A stretch of 49,372 nt of DNA from Tenericutes bacterium ADurb.Bin239 (GCA_002069815.1 MWCB01000010.1:1-49372); one strand, 5' to 3'. Shown: positions 34,186 to 43,459, numbered from the stretch's first letter. Numbers and translations: made by a program. Notes: generated from the letters alone by a model not told the origin.

Positions 34186-36871
34186 GATTAAAAATTTAGA
34201 ATGTGTTTTAGGTGGCGAGCGGATATTGAATATCGCCAACTTTCATATCAACGCCCCTGGTTTATATGTAATTTTAGGACCGTCAGGATGCGGAAAAACA
34301 ACCTTATTAAATATTCTCGCAGGTTTGAATAATGAATATAATGGGAAACTTAGAGTTTTTAACCGCAATTTTCGTAATATTGGAAAAGAACAAGCAACTA
34401 TTTTTAGATCACGTTATTTAAGTACATATTTTCAGCATAGTGTTTTCATTGAGGAATTAACGCTCCGTCATAATATAAGTCTCGTAACATTGAATCACAC
34501 AACATCACTCCAAAAAGTAGTAAACACTAAAGTTGAGAAAATAGCTAAGCGGTTACAGATTGAAAAACAATTAGATCAAAAAGTAAAAACGTTGTCGGGC
34601 GGAGAGAAAACAAGGGGCGCTATTGCTCGTACTTTATTAAAAGAAACGCCACTTTATTTGTTTGATGAACCGACGGCAGCGTTAGATAAAGATAATGCTA
34701 TTTTGGTTATGGATTTAATTAAAGAAAAGGCAAACACGAATATTGTTATTTTAGTTACTCATGATGAAGTGTTAGCAAAAAAGTATGCGGACACCATTTA
34801 CAAGATGGAGTATGGTGAATTTAAAAGTATTACAACCTTTAACCAAAGTAAATTAGAGGTGTCAACCCCTTTGCCGCAAATGGAATATTCTAAAAATAGT
34901 GATTATATCGCTAAGGGACTACTCAAAGCTAAAAAAACACGTCATTTTTTTACTGGTGGCGCGGTTAACGTAGGATTAGTGGGTTTAGGACTTTCATTTA
35001 TGTTAGTAAACGCGATTAACTACAAATTAGTAAATACTTTTAAAGGCGAATTTACGAATGAAACAACCTTTATACAAAAGAAATTTTCACCAGAAATTAA
35101 CGTGCTTAAAAGTGTAAGTGCCACTGATATAACGACCAATATATCAATAGGAAAAGAAGTTGGCTCCTTATATCTCAATAACTTCAATGATTTCTTTCCC
35201 AATCTCAATGAATTTTCTTTTTACTATAAAGGCATTCGTCATCCCCTACCCTCTTTTCATATTGGCTTATTAAATGAGAGTCTTTTTCTTGGTGAAATAA
35301 ATGAGAAATTATACCCTTATGTTTCAAGTTTAGCGATTGATGAAATCGGACTTGTGCTCCCTTTTGATGACTTTAAACTAATTCAAAATGTCCTTCGTAT
35401 TCCAATGCGACAAACACCAAGCGAACTGGGTGTGTATTTAGAAAATAATGAATTTATTTTGACCCTTGAAGTATGTAACAACAATTGGGATTATCTTGAT
35501 GAACAAAGTTTTAGGTTACGAACAGTTATCCTTGGAAGAGAACCGCAAATTATAGTAGGTAGTCCTAAATATATACCAGTAATTTTTGAAGAAAAAATGA
35601 TGTTTCCGAGTTCGATCAATTTAACAAAAATAGAAGAATATCCATGGACTCTTAAAAAAATAAACTACATTTTTCTAGAAGATAGAATGGACTTATTATG
35701 GAATACCCTAAATTATGTAAAATATGTCTTTACTACGGCAAATAACGACTATTTTCGATATATCTTCAATAAAACATACTTAAATAATCGTGTGCTAGTG
35801 TTTGAAAGTCCGCCACATTTTAATAGTGTTTTAGAGACAAATAATTATTTACAAAGCCCGGATATTTTTACTTTTAGCAATGGTTTATCTTTTATTCCTG
35901 AACTGATGATGCTCGGTTTTACTCACAACTTTTTTATTGCTAAAAATATGAGCTTACTTGAAGTTTCAATGTGGGCCGATATTAATGATTATACTGCCGC
36001 AAATTCGCACCTTGAATTGCCAGAAGGAATCCTCAATTTTGCAATTCAATATAACAGCTTTTCTAGTTTTAATTATCGACAGTCACCAATTTTGCTCGAT
36101 ATGAATGAAATTGTAATTTCAAGTGGTTTAGCCCAAAAGTTGAACTTAGAAGATAGCAATGAGTTGTACGTTGGTGCCCTTGTTGGAATAAGTGAAAGTA
36201 ATGAAGGCTATATTAAAGATTATGAAACAACAACGCTGATTATTAAAGATGTAATTGACAACGATGCGATTGTTATTTATCATCATCCTTTATGGCCATA
36301 TCTACTTTATAAAGATATTTTCAGTGTCTTCCCCTTTGCTCTTGAAATTACGGGCGCTATTTATCCATCTTTGAGTAAGGAAGATGTTAAAGAATTAGGT
36401 CGAAAGTTTAATGTTTCTTATCCTTATAGAGACTTTGCACTACTAGTGGAGGATACCTTGAATGAATTAGAACGTTATACTTTTTTAGCTTCAGTGGGTG
36501 CTTTTCTTCTAGCGGCGCTCATTACGTTTATGACAATTTACTTATTAGTAGCGGAAACGAGTGATCAATTTAGCGGGCTCTACCTAGTGGGATATAACGA
36601 GGAAGCTATCCACCAAGTGATAAGTAGATATATTTTTAGATTTCTGCGCCTAATAATTACAATTTCTATCGTTCAACTCTTTTTCTTATCCTTCGTTATT
36701 GAAGTAGTTTTGATGAAATATTTGCAAACTAGATTTAGTTATGTTTTTAATCCGAAACCATATCTACTTGTTCTTGCATTCGCTAGCGGACTTCTTTTTT
36801 TCTTACTTTCTTACTTTAAGATACAAAACCGAAACGTAGACTATCTAGCGTTTTCTAAACGTGACTTATAG
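34178..36871 (+). CDS. ABC transporter ATPase-permease fusion (MacB/FtsX type)
   Basis: An 897-residue single-chain half transporter. Residues 1-220 are an ATPase: LGPSGCGKTTLLNILAGL (Walker A), LSGGEKTRGAIARTL (signature), YLFDEPTAALDKD (Walker B), LVTHDE. Then come a membrane segment (about 260-285), an extracellular domain of about 480 residues, and three C-terminal segments (about 775-800, 825-850, 860-885) as in FtsX-type permeases. The large extracellular domain is unusual and has no motif I know. I chose ATG 34178 (MIEIKNLE), overlapping the permease gene by 8 nt. With the two upstream genes it makes a four-module exporter, plausibly for peptides, lipoproteins or antimicrobials. Confidence 0.88.
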   Translation: MIEIKNLECVLGGERILNIANFHINAPGLYVILGPSGCGKTTLLNILAGLNNEYNGKLRVFNRNFRNIGKEQATIFRSRYLSTYFQHSVFIEELTLRHNISLVTLNHTTSLQKVVNTKVEKIAKRLQIEKQLDQKVKTLSGGEKTRGAIARTLLKETPLYLFDEPTAALDKDNAILVMDLIKEKANTNIVILVTHDEVLAKKYADTIYKMEYGEFKSITTFNQSKLEVSTPLPQMEYSKNSDYIAKGLLKAKKTRHFFTGGAVNVGLVGLGLSFMLVNAINYKLVNTFKGEFTNETTFIQKKFSPEINVLKSVSATDITTNISIGKEVGSLYLNNFNDFFPNLNEFSFYYKGIRHPLPSFHIGLLNESLFLGEINEKLYPYVSSLAIDEIGLVLPFDDFKLIQNVLRIPMRQTPSELGVYLENNEFILTLEVCNNNWDYLDEQSFRLRTVILGREPQIIVGSPKYIPVIFEEKMMFPSSINLTKIEEYPWTLKKINYIFLEDRMDLLWNTLNYVKYVFTTANNDYFRYIFNKTYLNNRVLVFESPPHFNSVLETNNYLQSPDIFTFSNGLSFIPELMMLGFTHNFFIAKNMSLLEVSMWADINDYTAANSHLELPEGILNFAIQYNSFSSFNYRQSPILLDMNEIVISSGLAQKLNLEDSNELYVGALVGISESNEGYIKDYETTTLIIKDVIDNDAIVIYHHPLWPYLLYKDIFSVFPFALEITGAIYPSLSKEDVKELGRKFNVSYPYRDFALLVEDTLNELERYTFLASVGAFLLAALITFMTIYLLVAETSDQFSGLYLVGYNEEAIHQVISRYIFRFLRLIITISIVQLFFLSFVIEVVLMKYLQTRFSYVFNPKPYLLVLAFASGLLFFLLSYFKIQNRNVDYLAFSKRDL

Positions 36872-36930
36872 ATAAAAACCAACTTTATTTTGAAATAAAC
36901 ATTTTCTTTCTTTTTTATATTAGTTTTCAA

Positions 36931-36958
36931 TTGTGATTGCTTTTGTTTTTGCTATAAT
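36931..36958 (+). promoter_or_regulatory. Promoter of the cold-shock gene
   Basis: TTGTGA (36931-36936), 16-nt spacer, TATAAT (36953-36958) preceded by TGC. The start near 36965 leaves a leader of about 45 nt with a small TGTG/CACA hairpin. Confidence 0.75.
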
Positions 36959-37009
36959 TCTAATTGTGCAAAGACACACAGTAGACGTTAAGTCATGGAA
37001 GGATTACTG

Positions 37010-37213
37010 ATGAAAAAACAAGGAACTATTAAAATGTTCAACAAAGAAAAAGGCTTCGGTTTTATTCACGCTGAAGATGGCACCGATGTTTTTTTCCACT
37101 ACTCATCACTTGTAATGGAAGGATTCAAAACCATTACTGCTGGTGAAAAAGTCGAATTTAATTTAGAACAATCAGAACGTGGACCACGTGCCACGGATGT
37201 TGTAAAGTTATAA
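37010..37213 (+). CDS. Cold-shock protein (CspA family)
   Basis: A 67-residue single-stranded nucleic-acid-binding protein and RNA chaperone. GTIKMFNKEKGFGFIHAEDG and DVFFHYSSL contain the RNP1 and RNP2 motifs. I chose ATG 37010 (MKKQGTIK) because GGAAGGA lies about 7 nt upstream; an upstream in-frame ATG at 36995 precedes that ribosome site and is less likely. It is monocistronic between its own promoter and a terminator. Confidence 0.95.
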   Translation: MKKQGTIKMFNKEKGFGFIHAEDGTDVFFHYSSLVMEGFKTITAGEKVEFNLEQSERGPRATDVVKL

Positions 37214-37235
37214 TTTAACTTAATGAGTAAATAAA

Positions 37236-37259
37236 GGCTGTTCTTAGGGACGGCCTTTT
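37236..37259 (+). terminator. Terminator of the cold-shock gene
   Basis: GGCTGTTC (37236-37243) pairs with GGACGGCC (37248-37255) through an 8-bp stem with two G-T pairs, followed by TTTT. Confidence 0.8.
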
Positions 37260-37269
37260 ATTGTCGATA

Positions 37270-37298
37270 TTGCATAACGCACCTTTTAATAATATAAT
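37270..37298 (+). promoter_or_regulatory. Promoter of ychF
   Basis: TTGCAT (37270-37275), 17-nt spacer, TATAAT (37293-37298). Transcription would start near 37305, giving a leader of about 10 nt that begins with the GGAG ribosome site. Confidence 0.85.
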
Positions 37299-37314
37299 AC
37301 TGCCGGAGTCAAGT

Positions 37315-38430
37315 ATGGGATTAAGTGTTGGAATTATCGGGTTACCTAATGTTGGGAAATCAACCTTGTTCAATGCATTAACAGCGAGCCAAGTTGAAGC
37401 CGCTAACTATCCTTTTGCTACGATTAATCCCAATAAAGGTACAGTTCAAGTCATTGATGAAAGGCTTACGAAACTTTCGGAGCATTATAAATCAGAAAAA
37501 ACAATATATGCAACCATTGAATTTAATGATATTGCTGGTTTAGTGCGGGGTGCTAATAAAGGGGAGGGGTTAGGTAATCAATTTCTCGGTTATATTCGCG
37601 AATGCGATGTTATCCTTGAAGTAGTGCGCTGCTTTGGTGGCGATGAAATAATTCATGTTGAACAAAGTGTTGATGCAAAACGTGATATTGAGATTATAAA
37701 TTTAGAACTTATATTAAAAGATTTAGAAGTACTATACCGTCGTAAAGAAAGAGTTGAAACGAAAGCACGAGTTAATAAAGATAAAGAATCCATCTTTGAA
37801 CTTGAGATTGTCAATAAACTAATCCCCGCGCTTGAAAATGAAATTCCAGCCCGCCTGGTTGCGTCTTTAACCCAAGCGGAAAAAGAACATGTTAAGCTTC
37901 ATTTTGGTTTATTGACGATTAAACCAATCATTTATGTCGCTAATATTAGTGATATAGAATATGCGACTTATGAAGAAAACATTGATTATCAAAAAGTAAA
38001 GGCAATTGCTAATCAAGAAGGGGCCGAGGTTGTGGCTATAAGTGCTGAGATTGAAGCTGAAATTGCTAATATGCCACGTGCCGAACAAGAATTGTATTTA
38101 AAAGAACTCGGAATTGATGAACCAGGGTTACATAAAGTAATTAATGTTGCTTATAAAATGCTAGGCTTATCTTCATTTTTCACTATTGGCAAAGATGAGG
38201 TACGAGCATGGACCTTTAAGAATGGAACAAATGCCCAAAAGTGTGCGGGTTTAGTTCATACTGATTTTGAACGTGGCTTTATTCGGGCCGAAATTTATTC
38301 CTACAGCGAATTTGAAAAATATGGAACGGAAGCTAAAATTAAAGAAGCTGGTAAAATGCGTAGCGAAGGTAAAGATTATTTAATGCGTGATGGTGATATT
38401 GCTTTTTTTAAGTTCAATGTTCGAAAATAA
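37315..38430 (+). CDS. ychF: Redox-regulated ATPase YchF (OLA1 family)
   Basis: Obg-family P-loop NTPase that prefers ATP and binds ribosomes. The 371-residue protein starts MGLSVGIIGLPNVGKSTLFN, followed by FNDIAGLVRGANKGEGLGN and a base-recognition site YVANISD (NxxE/D variant rather than NKxD), a helical insertion, and a C-terminal TGS domain (FFTIGKDEVRAWTF and YLMRDGDIAFFKFNV). I chose ATG 37315 because GGAG is 6 nt upstream and the promoter places the RNA start after the earlier TTG. Confidence 0.97.
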   Translation: MGLSVGIIGLPNVGKSTLFNALTASQVEAANYPFATINPNKGTVQVIDERLTKLSEHYKSEKTIYATIEFNDIAGLVRGANKGEGLGNQFLGYIRECDVILEVVRCFGGDEIIHVEQSVDAKRDIEIINLELILKDLEVLYRRKERVETKARVNKDKESIFELEIVNKLIPALENEIPARLVASLTQAEKEHVKLHFGLLTIKPIIYVANISDIEYATYEENIDYQKVKAIANQEGAEVVAISAEIEAEIANMPRAEQELYLKELGIDEPGLHKVINVAYKMLGLSSFFTIGKDEVRAWTFKNGTNAQKCAGLVHTDFERGFIRAEIYSYSEFEKYGTEAKIKEAGKMRSEGKDYLMRDGDIAFFKFNVRK

Positions 38431-38556
38431 AATTAATCATTATTTAATTATCTCCGAATAATTAAAAATCATATTTTGAAAAAGAATGATGATATAGAAT
38501 TAATTATCGATATCCTTTTACCGAGTTTTTTAATATGGTTAACGAAAGGTCTTTTC

Positions 38557-38608
38557 TTTACTAATTTTTATTAGTAAAATGAAAACATGCTATCTTTTAG
38601 CAAAAGAT
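38557..38608 (+). repeat. Two inverted repeats upstream of the LRR lipoprotein gene
   Basis: TTTACTAA (38557-38564) and TTAGTAAA (38571-38578) form a perfect 8-bp dyad. ATCTTTT (38592-38598) and AAAAGAT (38602-38608) form a 7-bp dyad with a 3-nt loop. They lie 30-80 nt before the ATG, where a promoter or operator would be expected. A TGCTATCTT extended -10-like box (38588-38596) overlaps the second. The remaining 38431-38556 is AT-rich with nothing recognisable. Confidence 0.45.
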
Positions 38609-38636
38609 TAATAAGTTAGTATGGGAGGAAAATTTC

Positions 38637-41255
38637 ATGAAAAAAAGCAAACTAACTTTTTGGCTCGTATTTGCCTCGTTACTTTTAACATCATGCAGTT
38701 GCGCTAAAAGTGAGCAATCGAGCGATGCAAGTAGTGGGGATGCTAGCCATGGCACTAGCGATGGCACTAGCGATGGCACTAGCCCGACAAGTAGTGATGG
38801 CACTAGTGAAGCAACAACAAGTAGTGAACCAGACGAAAATATTGTTGATCCTAACGACTTTGTGTACGCGGATGTTGGTGAAGGTTACACCCTTTGCGCC
38901 TACTACGGAGATGCTACTGAAATAGTTGTACCTGAAACATATAATGGCAAATCGGTTATTGCTCTTGAACAATGGGCTTTTTTCGGCCGCGAGAATTTAC
39001 AATCAGTAACGTTACCTGATAGTGTTAAGGTTATTGGTGAAGATGCCTTTGCCAATTGTGTAACTTTAAAAACAGTTAATCTTGGTAATGGCGTTGAACA
39101 TATTGGCTTTATGGCTTTTGATAATTGTTTAAGTTTGGAGTCAATTTATCTACCTGATAGTGTTGTTCGAGTTGATTCCAATGCTTTCGCTAATTGTTCA
39201 GCTTTAACTAATGTGCGAATGTCAGCAAATATTACTAAGTTTGGTGCTAATGTTTTCAATTATTCAGATGCAGTAAACTTTACAATTTATGAAAATGGTA
39301 AGTATGTTGGTAATCCAAACGTAGCCCAGCACGCTGTGTTTGTTGGTTTAGTTGACTCAAGTCAAACGACTCTTAAATTACACCCTGATACCCGTATTAT
39401 TGCTGATAGAGCATGTCGTGAAAGCGCAATCGAAGAAGTGACGTTTTGGGGAAATAAATTACACACGATTGGTAGTCGCGCGTTTGAAAATTGTAATAAC
39501 TTAGCGTCTATTTATCTCCCTAATTGTGTAACTACAATTGGAAACGATGCCTTTAGTTATTGTGGTTTAACAAGCGCAAAACTAGGAAAAGGTCTTAAGC
39601 ATCTTGGTGATAGTGCGTTTTATGGTTGTGCACAACTAACAAGCGTTTCTATTCCTGAAGGACTAGCTGAAATTGGAACGTACGTATTTGAAGGAAGCGC
39701 TATTACTTATAATGAATATGATAATGGCATCTACATTGGGATTGCCCCAGTTGATGCACCAGCCAATCCCTACTTTATTTTAGTGGGAGCAAACAATAAA
39801 TCACATATTACCACCTTGGAGATACACGCTGATACATGTTTAATCGCTGCGGGCGCATTGTATGGTTGTAATCAATTAACAAGTATAACGATTCCGGCGA
39901 AAGTGTCGTTTATTGGAAGCCAAACTTTTGGAAATTGTCCAATGTTAGATTCATTTACGGTCGCTTCGGAAAATGAATACTTTGAATCACCTACGAATAA
40001 TAAGGCAATCGTGGAGAAAGAAACGAAACGGTTACTCTACGGTTTAAATGGTGGTTACATTCCCGAGGGAGTTGAAATCATTGGTAAATTTGCTTTTGAT
40101 GGTCGCGTTCTTACCGAAGAAATTACGATTCCAAATACTGTTACCACTATTGAATATGGTGCTTATCAAAGCACGAGAATACCTTCTATTATAATTCCTG
40201 ATAGTGTCACTAAAATGGAAAACGGAATTTTCCAATATTGTGAGAAATTGACGTCAGTTACCTTAAGTAACAATTTAAAGGTAATTGATGAATGGACTTT
40301 TGCTAGTTGTAAATTATTAACATCAATTATTATTCCTGATTCAGTGACGATGATTAAAGAACGAGCATTCAATAACTGTAATGTACTTGCCAGTGTTACT
40401 TTTGGTCCCAATGTTACTTTTATTGATGATATTGCGTTCCAAAGTTGTTTAGCGTTAAATAACCTTGTGTTTCCAGAAAGTTTAAGAATTATTCGATATG
40501 GTGCATTTGCTAATTGTCAAAATTTAACCACCTTTAATGTCGGTAAAAATGTTCGTTATATTGGTTTAGAAGTTGTCGCTGATACGCCAGCATTAACATC
40601 AATTGAAGTTGATGCGGCCAATAAACATTATGATTCACGTGATAATTGTAAAGCGTTAATTGATACCAAAATGAATTCAATCATTAACGGTTGTAAAAAT
40701 ACGATGGTTCCTAATAGTATAGTTGATATTAGTTCTGGTGCATTCCGCGGTTCAAGTATTGAAACAATCACCCTTCCCGCTAGTGTTACTGATATCGGTA
40801 ATAGCGTCTTTAATGGTTGTAGCGCCCTAAAAACAGTAACGATTAAGGGCGAACTTACGGTAATTACTGATTACTGTTTTAGATATTGTACGTCATTATT
40901 AGAAGTAGATTTACCAGACAGTATTATGATGTTTGGGTCTTATGCATTTGGTCAATGTAGTGCTCTTACGAACATTACCCTACCTGAAAGCTTAGTGTCG
41001 ATTAGTTCGTATGCTTTTGATGGTTGTACATCGCTTGTCCGCATTATTATTCCTGAAAGTGTTACCCAAATTAGTAATCGCACCTTCCGCGGTTGTAACA
41101 ATTTAACCATTTATGCAGAAGCAACTGAACTACCGCCTAACTGGTCTAATAGTTGGAATCCAGAAAATCGCCCAGTATATTGGTATAGTGAAGAACCAAA
41201 TCCAGATGGCAATCACTGGCATTACGTTGATGGTGTTCCAACAGTTTGGGCCTAA
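38637..41255 (+). CDS. BspA-type leucine-rich-repeat surface lipoprotein
   Basis: An 872-residue predicted surface lipoprotein. Residues 1-22 are a lipoprotein signal ending at the lipobox LLTSC. A low-complexity Ser/Gly/Asp/Thr linker (about 22-65) contains GTSD repeats. Residues about 70-830 are BspA-like (LRR_5, TpLRR) repeats of about 23 residues, with the pattern SVTLPDSVKVIGEDAFANC repeated some 20 times and interrupted by segments such as YDNGIYIG and NKAIVEKETKRLLYG. The C-terminus carries a distinct WYSEEPNPDGNHWHYVDGVP module. Such proteins mediate adhesion or host and microbe binding in gut and oral bacteria. GGGAGGA precedes the ATG. It is a single-gene unit. Confidence 0.93.
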   Translation: MKKSKLTFWLVFASLLLTSCSCAKSEQSSDASSGDASHGTSDGTSDGTSPTSSDGTSEATTSSEPDENIVDPNDFVYADVGEGYTLCAYYGDATEIVVPETYNGKSVIALEQWAFFGRENLQSVTLPDSVKVIGEDAFANCVTLKTVNLGNGVEHIGFMAFDNCLSLESIYLPDSVVRVDSNAFANCSALTNVRMSANITKFGANVFNYSDAVNFTIYENGKYVGNPNVAQHAVFVGLVDSSQTTLKLHPDTRIIADRACRESAIEEVTFWGNKLHTIGSRAFENCNNLASIYLPNCVTTIGNDAFSYCGLTSAKLGKGLKHLGDSAFYGCAQLTSVSIPEGLAEIGTYVFEGSAITYNEYDNGIYIGIAPVDAPANPYFILVGANNKSHITTLEIHADTCLIAAGALYGCNQLTSITIPAKVSFIGSQTFGNCPMLDSFTVASENEYFESPTNNKAIVEKETKRLLYGLNGGYIPEGVEIIGKFAFDGRVLTEEITIPNTVTTIEYGAYQSTRIPSIIIPDSVTKMENGIFQYCEKLTSVTLSNNLKVIDEWTFASCKLLTSIIIPDSVTMIKERAFNNCNVLASVTFGPNVTFIDDIAFQSCLALNNLVFPESLRIIRYGAFANCQNLTTFNVGKNVRYIGLEVVADTPALTSIEVDAANKHYDSRDNCKALIDTKMNSIINGCKNTMVPNSIVDISSGAFRGSSIETITLPASVTDIGNSVFNGCSALKTVTIKGELTVITDYCFRYCTSLLEVDLPDSIMMFGSYAFGQCSALTNITLPESLVSISSYAFDGCTSLVRIIIPESVTQISNRTFRGCNNLTIYAEATELPPNWSNSWNPENRPVYWYSEEPNPDGNHWHYVDGVPTVWA
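38749..38808 (+). repeat. 12-bp tandem repeat in the lipoprotein linker
   Basis: ATGGCACTAGCG occurs three times head to tail (38749-38784, last base of the third unit altered), with a fourth copy ATGGCACTAGTG at 38797-38808. Each unit encodes four residues of the GTSD-type linker. Unit gain or loss would stay in frame. Confidence 0.85.
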
Positions 41256-41366
41256 TCTTTCATAAATAAAATACATGCAAATAAATTAGTAAACATATCG
41301 CTCTTTACGTGTTAGGTATTTTAGGTTGAAATAAAAAGGCCAATTTTAGCGTAAAAATGAACTTTT

Positions 41367-41416
41367 TTGTCATGAAAAAGAGGATTTACTTTATAATATA
41401 CTTTAAATAAAGTATA
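41367..41416 (+). promoter_or_regulatory. argS promoter with adjoining inverted repeat
   Basis: TTGTCA (41367-41372), 19-nt spacer, TATAAT (41392-41397). TATACTTT (41397-41404) and AAAGTATA (41409-41416) form a perfect dyad starting at the -10 box and covering the expected start. It could be an operator or an early hairpin. No T-box features are seen. Confidence 0.5.
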
Positions 41417-41436
41417 CTTATACGTTGAGGGACGAA

Positions 41437-43056
41437 ATGATTGATATTTATTTACAACAAGTAATTAAAAAAGCAACCGTGAAACTTGGTCTTGATATTG
41501 ACCAAGACACGATTGTAATTGAAACAAGTAAAGATAGTCAGCATGGCGACTACGCCACAAATATTGCTATGCAACTTGCTCGACCTTTACGCAAGAACCC
41601 GCGGGAAGTGGCATCTTTACTAATTGAAACAATGGATAAAAGCGCCTTCGACAAAGTTGAAGTAGCGGGCCCTGGTTTTATTAATTTCTTTCTTAAACCC
41701 GAAACGCTGTCCAAATATGTGGCTACTATTTTTAAAGAAGGTAGTGATTTTGGTAAAGGAGCACCAAAAGGAAAGCAAGTTAATATTGAATTTGTGAGCG
41801 CGAACCCGACCGGAAAACTTCATTTAGGACACGCGCGGGGTGCGGCGGTTGGTGATTCTTTAGCGCGTTTATTTATTAAAAGCGGCTATGATGTTGTCCG
41901 CGAATTTTATGTAAATGACGCTGGTGTCCAAATTAATAACTTAGGAGCATCACTCTATGTGCGCTATTTAAACTTATTTGGTATTGATAAAGAAATACCA
42001 GAAGATGGTTATCATAGTGCGGATCTTATCGCGATTGCTAAAAGTTTAAAAACAAAAGTTGGCGATAAATATGTAAAGGAAAGCGAAGCCGCTTTTGACT
42101 ATTTTAAATTAGCGGGCACTAATAAATTCTTAGATATTATTAAAGAAGATTTACATAACTTTGATGTTACATTTGATGTTTATACTTTTGAGACAAAAGT
42201 AAAAGCTGGAAACGTTATTCCAGAATTACTTGAAAAATTGGAACCCTACACATATTTAGAAGAAGGTGCCACTTTCTTAAAAACAAGTGATTTTGGGGAT
42301 GATAAAGACCGTGTCATTGTTAAAAGCAATGGCGAACATACTTATTTTTTACCCGATATTGCTTATCATCTTGATAAATTGAAGCGGGGTTCATCTTTAC
42401 TTATTGATGTCTTAGGCGCTGATCATCATGGTTACATCGGAAGAATGAAAGCCGCACTACAGATGTTTGGTTACCCTGAAGATAGTCTTGAAGTTCAAAT
42501 TATTCAAATGGTGCGCATCATACAAGATGGTCAAGAATTAAAGATGAGCAAAAGAACAGGTAATGCAATTACTTTAGAGGAACTGTGTGAAGAAATTGGC
42601 GTTGACGCTGCTCGTTATTTCTTTATCGCTAAATCAGCGTCCACGCATTTTGATTTTGATCTTGATTTAGCGTTAGAACAATCAAGTGCAAACCCAGTTT
42701 ATTACGCGCAGTATGCGCACGCGCGCCTTAGTTCCGTCTTAGCGCGGGGCGCTAAGTATAAAATTGATAAAACAGGAAAAGGGTTAGTTGAACCCGCTGA
42801 ATTAAACTTAATTAAGCAACTGATTGCTTATCCAAGTGCGATTAGTGATGCGACAATGACGAGAGAGCCTTATAAAATTGCTAACTATATTCAACGTTTA
42901 GCAAGTTTAGTGCATACTTTCTACACGGAAGCAAGAATTCTTGATGAGAGTAATGTTGCACTGACTAGTGCTCGCCTAGGTTTATCAAAAGCAGCGCAGA
43001 TTGTATTAAAAGATGCATTAACATTGCTCGGTGTTAGTGCCCCTGAAACGATGTAA
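41437..43056 (+). CDS. argS: Arginyl-tRNA synthetase
   Basis: Charges tRNA-Arg. The 539-residue class I synthetase has the N-terminal Add-1 tRNA-binding domain, the HIGH motif as HLGHARG after SANPTGKL, the KMSKR-like KMSKRTGNAI, and an all-helical DALR anticodon-binding domain at the C-terminus. I chose ATG 41437 (MIDIYLQQ), since TGAGGGA lies about 8 nt upstream; an upstream TTG would overlap it. argS followed by rpoE and, a little further, fba resembles the Bacillus order. Confidence 0.97.
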   Translation: MIDIYLQQVIKKATVKLGLDIDQDTIVIETSKDSQHGDYATNIAMQLARPLRKNPREVASLLIETMDKSAFDKVEVAGPGFINFFLKPETLSKYVATIFKEGSDFGKGAPKGKQVNIEFVSANPTGKLHLGHARGAAVGDSLARLFIKSGYDVVREFYVNDAGVQINNLGASLYVRYLNLFGIDKEIPEDGYHSADLIAIAKSLKTKVGDKYVKESEAAFDYFKLAGTNKFLDIIKEDLHNFDVTFDVYTFETKVKAGNVIPELLEKLEPYTYLEEGATFLKTSDFGDDKDRVIVKSNGEHTYFLPDIAYHLDKLKRGSSLLIDVLGADHHGYIGRMKAALQMFGYPEDSLEVQIIQMVRIIQDGQELKMSKRTGNAITLEELCEEIGVDAARYFFIAKSASTHFDFDLDLALEQSSANPVYYAQYAHARLSSVLARGAKYKIDKTGKGLVEPAELNLIKQLIAYPSAISDATMTREPYKIANYIQRLASLVHTFYTEARILDESNVALTSARLGLSKAAQIVLKDALTLLGVSAPETM

Positions 43057-43072
43057 AAAAAGGAGAATAGAT

Positions 43073-43459
43073 ATGAAGAAAAGGACAAACATTGAAATTG
43101 CTTATACTTTACTAAAAGAAAATGGTGAACCACTTTCCTTTTATGAATTATGGCAAAGCATTGTGAATGAACGTGAATATAATGAAAGCGAAGGTCATGA
43201 CCTAATTTCGCGTTTCTACACCGCCCTAACGATGGATGGTCGCTTTGTTAATTTAGGTGATAACATGTGGGCATTACGGGAAAACGTCTTATTTGACGAC
43301 ATTGCCCTGCCTCTAAATGAAGTTTACACGGAAGTTGATGAAGCCGAAGACGAAGAAGAAGACGAAGGACCAGAAATCCTTTATTTTGATGATGAAGAAA
43401 ATGTCGAAGACGCGGAAGAAAAAGTGAAAAACGCACTCGCGGAAGAAGATGAAGAATAA
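43073..43459 (+). CDS. rpoE: RNA polymerase delta subunit
   Basis: Delta is a Bacillota-specific RNA polymerase subunit that promotes complex recycling. The 128-residue protein has the N-terminal HARE-HTH domain (IEIAYTLLKENGEPLSFYEL, then the SRFYTALTMDGRFVNLGDNM segment, residues about 5-70) and a strongly acidic, disordered C-terminal tail rich in Glu and Asp, the two-part layout of delta. AAAGGAG precedes the ATG at 43073. Confidence 0.94.
   Translation: MKKRTNIEIAYTLLKENGEPLSFYELWQSIVNEREYNESEGHDLISRFYTALTMDGRFVNLGDNMWALRENVLFDDIALPLNEVYTEVDEAEDEEEDEGPEILYFDDEENVEDAEEKVKNALAEEDEE

Noticed and set aside
38597..38803. Minus-strand reading frame with repeated Pro-Ser-Leu-Val units opposite the lipoprotein linker
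   Set aside because: It is a shadow of the 12-bp tandem repeat in the plus-strand gene and has no ribosome site or plausible protein composition.
38749..38808. CRISPR-like direct repeats
   Set aside because: The repeat is 12 bp, without unique spacers, and in frame within a low-complexity protein linker.
41256..41436. T-box leader before argS
   Set aside because: No T-box core sequence or specifier-type stem is visible, and the promoter lies only about 33-45 nt before the start codon.
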